From positions 56,675-120,674 of the forward strand of contig NZ_KQ058852.1 of assembly GCF_000982955.1 (NCBI RefSeq): DNA of 64,000 nt. Direction: 5' to 3'. The notes beneath the pieces were generated by a model that searched no databases, was not told the DNA's origin, and worked only from the letters and a program-made list of their open reading frames with translations. The position numbers and the translations under genes were made by a program. This DNA is from Micromonospora sp. HK10 (lineage in GTDB: Bacteria; Actinomycetota; Actinomycetes; Mycobacteriales; Micromonosporaceae). Positions 59,977-64,000 of this stretch are shown here, in pieces (position 1 is the first letter of the stretch; each line of letters opens with the position of its first letter).

Positions 59977-61279
59977 CGCCCGCCTGGGCCATGAAGCGCG
60001 TGGTCGCCGCCCGGGCCCCGGAGCGTTTCGCGCGGATGCTCTCGGCGGCGGCGATGAGCAGGGCACGGACCTGGGCGTGTCCCTTGGGTGGGGGAGCGGG
60101 GGCCGGGCCCATCAGGCTGCCGAGGTCGTTGCCGAGGGTGATGACCCGTTTCGCGGCCCGGTCGGTGACGCCCTGAGCGACGTACCCGCGCACCTGCACG
60201 CTGGCGTTCAATCCGCGTTCGATGCCGAGGATCCGCCCCGCCGCCACGTTGGTGGTCAGGAAGTTGATCACGTCGGCCACCGTTGCGGCGTGCCGGGTGC
60301 CGCGGAAGGCGGCCCAGTACATCGACGCGCGGGGCCAGTGGGCGGCCGGGCTGCCCGGGACGGGCGCCATGCCCAACTCGTCGTCGGTCAGCCGTTGCAG
60401 CTCTGGGAACTGGTGCGACCAGGCGAACGACGCCGCGGTGTGCCCGGTGACCACCAGTTGGCGGTCCAGCTCGCCGGTGTCCGCCAACTCGATCAACGCG
60501 GCGCTCGGGGTGGCCCGGTCGTAGCGGGCCACCTCCCAGAACTCGAACCAGTCGAGCAGCTCGGCGGAGCCGAAGCCGAGCTGCCGCCCCTGATACAGCT
60601 CGTGGCCCTGGCCACGGAGCCAGAGCCAGAGCGCCCGGTAGTCACCCGACGGGTCCATGGTCCCGGCCACCCGGTTGTCGGCGGCGCGGGTGACCTGAGC
60701 CGCCCAGCCGGCGTACTCCTTCCAGCTCAGGCCGAGACGCGGCTCCGGCACCCCGAGCCGGTGCAGCAGCGACCGGTTGTAGACCAGCGCGGCGTTGGTC
60801 TGCGCGGCCGGCACCGCCATGGTCCGGCCGTCCACCTGGCCGTACCGGGCCAGGTTCTCCGGCAGGCCGCGCAGGTCGAGCCGGTTGTCGGCGACGTAGT
60901 CGCTGAGGTCGAGGATGATCTCCCGGTTGGTGTACTCGGTCAGCACGGTGTCGTCGATCTGGAACAGGTCCGGTGGGTTACCGCCGGTGCCCTGGACGGC
61001 CAGCCGGTCGTAGTAGCCGGCCAGGCCCTGCCAGGTGATCCGGAACCGGACCCGGGGGTTCTGCTGCGAGTAGAGGCGCAGCGCCTGCTCGGTGGCCTCG
61101 GCCCGCCGGGCCCCGCCCCACCAGAACACCGAGAGCTCGACCGGCCCGTCGTCGGCGCGGCTCGCCGCCTCCGGCTGGCAGCCGGCCAGTCCGCCGCCGA
61201 GCAGCGGCAGGCCGGCGACGGCACCGAGGAGCCGCCGCCGGTCGAGGCCGGGGCGGGGCGCGGAACGGGGTACGCGCAC
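59960..61279 (-). CDS. extracellular sugar-type solute-binding lipoprotein (orphan)
   Basis: A 439-residue family-1 binding protein. The N-terminus has RRRLLGAVAGLPLLGGGLAGC, a Tat-like, lipobox-containing signal. The mature part includes VELSVFWWGGARRAEATEQALRLY, PPDLFQIDDTVLTEY and NAALVYNRSLLHRLGVPEP. AGGAGC lies 5 nt before GTG 61279, preferred over ATG 61321. No permease or ATPase gene is adjacent, so it must use a remote transporter or act alone. Confidence 0.85.
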   Translation of the reverse strand: MRVPRSAPRPGLDRRRLLGAVAGLPLLGGGLAGCQPEAASRADDGPVELSVFWWGGARRAEATEQALRLYSQQNPRVRFRITWQGLAGYYDRLAVQGTGGNPPDLFQIDDTVLTEYTNREIILDLSDYVADNRLDLRGLPENLARYGQVDGRTMAVPAAQTNAALVYNRSLLHRLGVPEPRLGLSWKEYAGWAAQVTRAADNRVAGTMDPSGDYRALWLWLRGQGHELYQGRQLGFGSAELLDWFEFWEVARYDRATPSAALIELADTGELDRQLVVTGHTAASFAWSHQFPELQRLTDDELGMAPVPGSPAAHWPRASMYWAAFRGTRHAATVADVINFLTTNVAAGRILGIERGLNASVQVRGYVAQGVTDRAAKRVITLGNDLGSLMGPAPAPPPKGHAQVRALLIAAAESIRAKRSGARAATTRFMAQAGAALAA

Positions 61280-61415
61280 GGGATGCTCCTGGGGCGCGGG
61301 CGGCGGCTGCGGACGGACCATTTACACAGGAGCCGGGGGAGGGTGTCAACGCCGGCGGTGGGAGGGCCTGGTGGCCGGGCCGGGAGCCGGTGCGGCCCAT
61401 GGTGTACTAGGCGCC

Positions 61416-62249
61416 GTGGAACTTCTGCACTCCGGCAAGGTACGGGACGTGTACGCCGACGGCGACGAGCTGATCCTGGTGGCCACCGACCGCATCTCCA
61501 TCTACGACGTGCCGCTGCCGACCCCGATCCCGGACAAGGGCCGCCTGCTCACCGCCCTGTCGCTGTGGTGGTTCGAGCAGCTTGCCGACCTGGTGCCGAA
61601 CCACGTGATCTCCGCCACCGACGTGCCCGAGGAGTTCGCCGGCCGGGCCATCCGCTGCCGGCGGCTGGACATGGTCCCGATCGAGTGCGTGGCCCGGGGC
61701 TACCTGACCGGCGGCGGCTTCGCGGAGTACCAGCGCACCGGTTCGGTCTCCGGCGTGCCGCTGCCCCGTGGTCTGGTGGAGGCGTCGATCCTGCCGAAGC
61801 CGATCTTCACCCCGTCGACCAAGGCGATGGGTGGCGAGCACGACGAGCCGATCAGCTACGACCAGGTGGTCGACAAGGTGGGCGCGGAGACCGCGGAGCG
61901 GCTCCGGCAGATCACCCTCGACGTCTACCGGCGCGGCGCGGAGATCGCCGCCGACCGGGGCATCCTGATCGCCGACACCAAGATCGAGCTGGGCTGGGCG
62001 CCGGACGGCACGCTGATCCTCGCCGACGAGGTGCTCACCTCCGACTCGTCCCGGTTCTGGCCGGCGGAGTCGTACCAGCCGGGCCGCGCCCAGTTCTCCT
62101 ACGACAAGCAGTACGTGCGCGACTGGGCCACCGGGAGCGGCTGGGACAAGCAGCCGCCCGCCCCCGAGGTGCCGGCCGAGGTGGTCGAGGCGACCCGGGC
62201 CCGCTACGTCGAGGTGTACGAGAAGCTCACCGGCAACCGCTGGGACTGA
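61416..62249 (+). CDS. purC: phosphoribosylaminoimidazole-succinocarboxamide synthase
   Basis: A 277-residue SAICAR synthetase of purine synthesis. It opens LLHSGKVRDVYADGDELILVATDRIS and has RRLDMVPIECVARGYLTGGGF, KPIFTPSTKAMGGEHDEPIS and LILADEVLTSDSSRFWP, all signature segments. GTG 61416 follows TACTAG by a few bases. It is convergent at its 5' side with nothing and stands alone from other pur genes. Confidence 0.94.
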   Translation: MELLHSGKVRDVYADGDELILVATDRISIYDVPLPTPIPDKGRLLTALSLWWFEQLADLVPNHVISATDVPEEFAGRAIRCRRLDMVPIECVARGYLTGGGFAEYQRTGSVSGVPLPRGLVEASILPKPIFTPSTKAMGGEHDEPISYDQVVDKVGAETAERLRQITLDVYRRGAEIAADRGILIADTKIELGWAPDGTLILADEVLTSDSSRFWPAESYQPGRAQFSYDKQYVRDWATGSGWDKQPPAPEVPAEVVEATRARYVEVYEKLTGNRWD

Positions 62250-62327
62250 GCGCCCGCCCTGCTGGACCCGGCGGCCGTCACCGTCGAGGATGGTCCCGTC
62301 ACCCTTCGTGGAGCACGGGACGGTCGG

Positions 62328-63110
62328 ATGAACGGCGACATGTGGATCAAAGCGCTCAAGGCGGCCCGGGCGGGCGCGGGCGTCTCACAGGAGGCCCTCG
62401 CGGAGCTGATCAGGTGGAGCCCGTCCACCATCGCGGCGATCGAGACCGGACGGCGCCGCCCCACCCCGCAGTTCGCCGAGGCCGCCGACGCGGCGTTGGG
62501 CACCGGTGGGCTGCTGGCCGAGCTGCAGGCGGTCGCGGCCCGGCAGGAGTCACCGGCCTGGTTCGCGCCGTGGCGGGGCATCGAGGCCGAGGCGGTCGCC
62601 CTCCGGACGTCCGAACCGGCGCTGGTTCCCGGCCTGCTCCAGACCGAGGCGTACGCGCACGCGGTGCTCCGCGCGCAGGGCACGCACACCCCGGAGCAGG
62701 TGACCCAGCTCGTCGCCGGGCGGCTGGCCCGGCAGGAGCTGCTGACCGGCCCGGCCCCGAAGCGGTTCACCGCGGTCGTCGACGAGACCGCGCTGCGCCG
62801 GGTGGTCGGGGACCGCGACGTCCAGCGGGCCCAGCTGGAGCGGCTGGTCGAGCTGGCCGCCCTGCCGCACGTCCGGCTCCTGGTGGTGCCCGCGGGCGTC
62901 GGCGCGCATCCCGGGTTGGCCGGCGGCTTCGTGCTGGCCACCCTCGCCGACGGGGACGAGGTGGCCTACGTGGACGGTGTCTTCGGCCAGATCGTCGACC
63001 GGCCGGACGCCGTGGATACCATCAGGACGATGTGGGACGCCCTGCTGAGCGAGGCGCTGCCGGCGCGGGTGTCCGTCGAGCTGATCGGGAAGCTGGTGAG
63101 CGAGCTGTGA
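62328..63110 (+). CDS. XRE-family regulator with DUF5753, second copy
   Basis: A 260-residue protein: HTH ALKAARAGAGVSQEALAELIRWSPSTIAAIETGRRRPTP (about 9-47), then DUF5753 with ALVPGLLQTEAYAHAVL and VVDETALRRVVGD. Its stop overlaps the DUF397 gene as GTGA. It is the second such pair in the window, diverged from the 38-kb copy. Confidence 0.9.
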   Translation: MNGDMWIKALKAARAGAGVSQEALAELIRWSPSTIAAIETGRRRPTPQFAEAADAALGTGGLLAELQAVAARQESPAWFAPWRGIEAEAVALRTSEPALVPGLLQTEAYAHAVLRAQGTHTPEQVTQLVAGRLARQELLTGPAPKRFTAVVDETALRRVVGDRDVQRAQLERLVELAALPHVRLLVVPAGVGAHPGLAGGFVLATLADGDEVAYVDGVFGQIVDRPDAVDTIRTMWDALLSEALPARVSVELIGKLVSEL

Positions 63111-63301
63111 ACACCGCCCCCACCCCGCGCTGGCGCGTGTCGAGCCGGTCCGGCAACGGCGGCAACACCTGCGTCGAGGTGGCCGACAACCTGCCCGACC
63201 GGGTGCTGGTGCGGGACTCCACGGACCGCGACGGCGGCACCCTGGCCTTCGCCCCGGCCACCTGGCGGGCCTTCGTCGCCGGGGTCAAGGCCGCCGGCTG
63301 A
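63107..63301 (+). CDS. DUF397 domain protein, second copy
   Basis: A 64-residue protein: RWRVSSRSGNGGNTCVEVADN then VLVRDSTDRDGGTLAFAPATWRAFVAGVK, the complete DUF397 pattern. Translationally coupled to the regulator by a 4-nt overlap. Confidence 0.92.
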   Translation: MNTAPTPRWRVSSRSGNGGNTCVEVADNLPDRVLVRDSTDRDGGTLAFAPATWRAFVAGVKAAG

Positions 63302-63446
63302 GCCGGGTTGCCACCCGGCGTTCCGTCGCCGCCATGGCAGGAGTTGCGCATCGCCGAGACGATCCAGCGCGGCCCGGTGGCGGACGACGACGGGACCGGA
63401 CCGCGGCGGTAGGACACGCGGCGCGGCCGGCCCCGGGCACGGCGAC

Positions 63447-63476
63447 GCGGTGTGGCGGCACCTGCCGCCACACCGC
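63447..63476. terminator. hairpin between convergent genes
   Basis: GCGGTGTGGCGGCA (63447-63460), CC, TGCCGCCACACCGC (63463-63476). The stretch 63302-63446 before it shows no gene. Confidence 0.65.
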
Positions 63477-63491
63477 GCCCGCCGTGGCGGA

Positions 63492-64000
63492 TCAGCTCAG
63501 GCTGAACCGCTGGTTGGCCTGGCCGTTGCAGTCATAGATCTGGACCTGCTGGCCGTTGTTGGTGCCCCAGACGTCCAGGCACCGCCCGGACTGGACACCG
63601 GTGATGGTGCCGTTGGAGTTGACGTTCCACTGCTGGTTGGACTGGCCGTTGCAGCTGTAGATCTGCACGGCCGAGCCGTTGCCGGAGCCGGCGGCGTCCA
63701 GGCACATGCTCCCGTAGACGGTCAGCTGCTTGCTGGACGTGTACGTCCACTGCTGGTTGGTCAGCCCGTGGCAGTCGTAGAGCTGCACCCGGGTGCCGTT
63801 GCTCTGCGACGAGTTGGGCACGTCGATGCAGCGGCCGGACTGGGCGCCGACGATCCGCTTCGCGCCGCCCGGGTTGCTGGTGGGCGAGGACGTCGGCGAG
63901 GACGTCGGCGAGGAGGTGACGCCACCGGTCGGGCTGGTGGTCGGGCTGGTGGTGGGGCCGGCGCTGTTGAGGACGTTGAGGACGGAGTTGTAGGCGGCCT
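63492..64000 (-). CDS. secreted enzyme with C-terminal CBM13 (ricin-type beta-trefoil), 5' part outside window
   Basis: The last 168 residues of a leftward gene. The visible start AAYNSVLNVLN looks like the end of a GH10 xylanase barrel (an impression, not proven). A Ser/Thr/Pro linker (TTSPTTSPTGG..TSSPTSSPTS) leads to a beta-trefoil with three subdomains, each with a conserved CxD/V start (RCIDV, MCLDA, RCLDV) and a QxW/F end (NQQWTY, NQQWNV, NQRFSL). CBM13 binds xylan or other beta-glycans. Confidence 0.88.
   Translation of the reverse strand, partial: AAYNSVLNVLNSAGPTTSPTTSPTGGVTSSPTSSPTSSPTSNPGGAKRIVGAQSGRCIDVPNSSQSNGTRVQLYDCHGLTNQQWTYTSSKQLTVYGSMCLDAAGSGNGSAVQIYSCNGQSNQQWNVNSNGTITGVQSGRCLDVWGTNNGQQVQIYDCNGQANQRFSLS

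Noticed and set aside
1..64000. Prophage, integrative element or insertion sequence
   Set aside because: No transposase, integrase, att-like repeat beside the tRNA genes, or phage structural gene was found.

Overview
The window is high-GC actinobacterial DNA, most likely from Micromonospora or a close relative in the Micromonosporaceae. The evidence is strong G/C third-position bias, frequent GTG starts, many TANNNT boxes placed 6-8 nt before a start codon (leaderless transcripts), mshB (mycothiol), a mycoredoxin, whiB7, adnAB, WhiJ/Scr1-type regulators with DUF397 partners, and an actinobacterial initiator tRNA. I see no prophage, insertion sequence, integrase or CRISPR array. Almost all of it is ordinary chromosomal core, with a few repeat-rich gaps.

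Layout. 0-20 kb: partial S9 peptidase, mshB, two small membrane proteins, GNAT, fdxA-dapC, tyrA, a SIMPL protein, a P-loop kinase, a large membrane hydrolase-like protein, a maltose-acetyltransferase homologue, a secreted subtilase, divergent dapD/dapE, and two LOG-family proteins. The succinylase branch of diaminopimelate/lysine synthesis (dapC, dapD, dapE) is therefore spread over 13 kb. 20-30 kb: adnA-adnB helicase-nuclease pair for double-strand-break resection, a cold-shock protein and a DEAD-box RNA helicase, both with structured leaders. 30-33 kb: a leftward sulfonate/nitrate-type ABC operon ending in an Rrf2 regulator. 33-37 kb: a paired M16 peptidase (one active, one degenerate subunit) and a nudC-like Nudix gene. 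37-39 kb: a WhiJ/Scr1-type regulator with its DUF397 partner. 40.5-47 kb: mycoredoxin, uvrD2, whiB7 with a terminator/antiterminator leader, an ABC1 kinase-ThiF pair, a small zinc-ribbon protein. 47-49 kb: a YgjP-type metallopeptidase, then about 1 kb of G-rich minisatellites. 49-55.5 kb: a repeat-bearing hypothetical, a DUF2342-type metalloprotease, a PDZ-Lon protein and a UPF0182 membrane protein. 55.7-64 kb: ECF sigma/partner pair, two tandem initiator tRNA genes, ArsR-like regulator plus MFS pump, an orphan sugar-binding lipoprotein, purC, a second regulator/DUF397 pair, and the C-terminus of a CBM13-bearing secreted enzyme.

From memory of mycobacterial gene order, 2-20 kb resembles the Rv1170-Rv1205 region and 20-55 kb resembles Rv3193c-Rv3202c, so two conserved blocks seem to be joined near 20 kb.

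The most notable non-coding signals are: (1) a mutually exclusive antiterminator/terminator between a 96-codon leader ORF and whiB7, with a palindrome filling the promoter spacer; (2) a recurring pattern in which the last 13-44 bases of a gene, stop codon included, are echoed just downstream (dapC, nudC, UPF0182, sugar-binding lipoprotein), at dapC creating a chain of GTGA-overlapped mini-ORFs leading into tyrA; (3) three DnaA-box-like sites far from any dnaA; (4) a perfect 21-bp inverted repeat and a near-perfect one at a second place; (5) a hairpin that pairs the Shine-Dalgarno region of the DEAD-box helicase.
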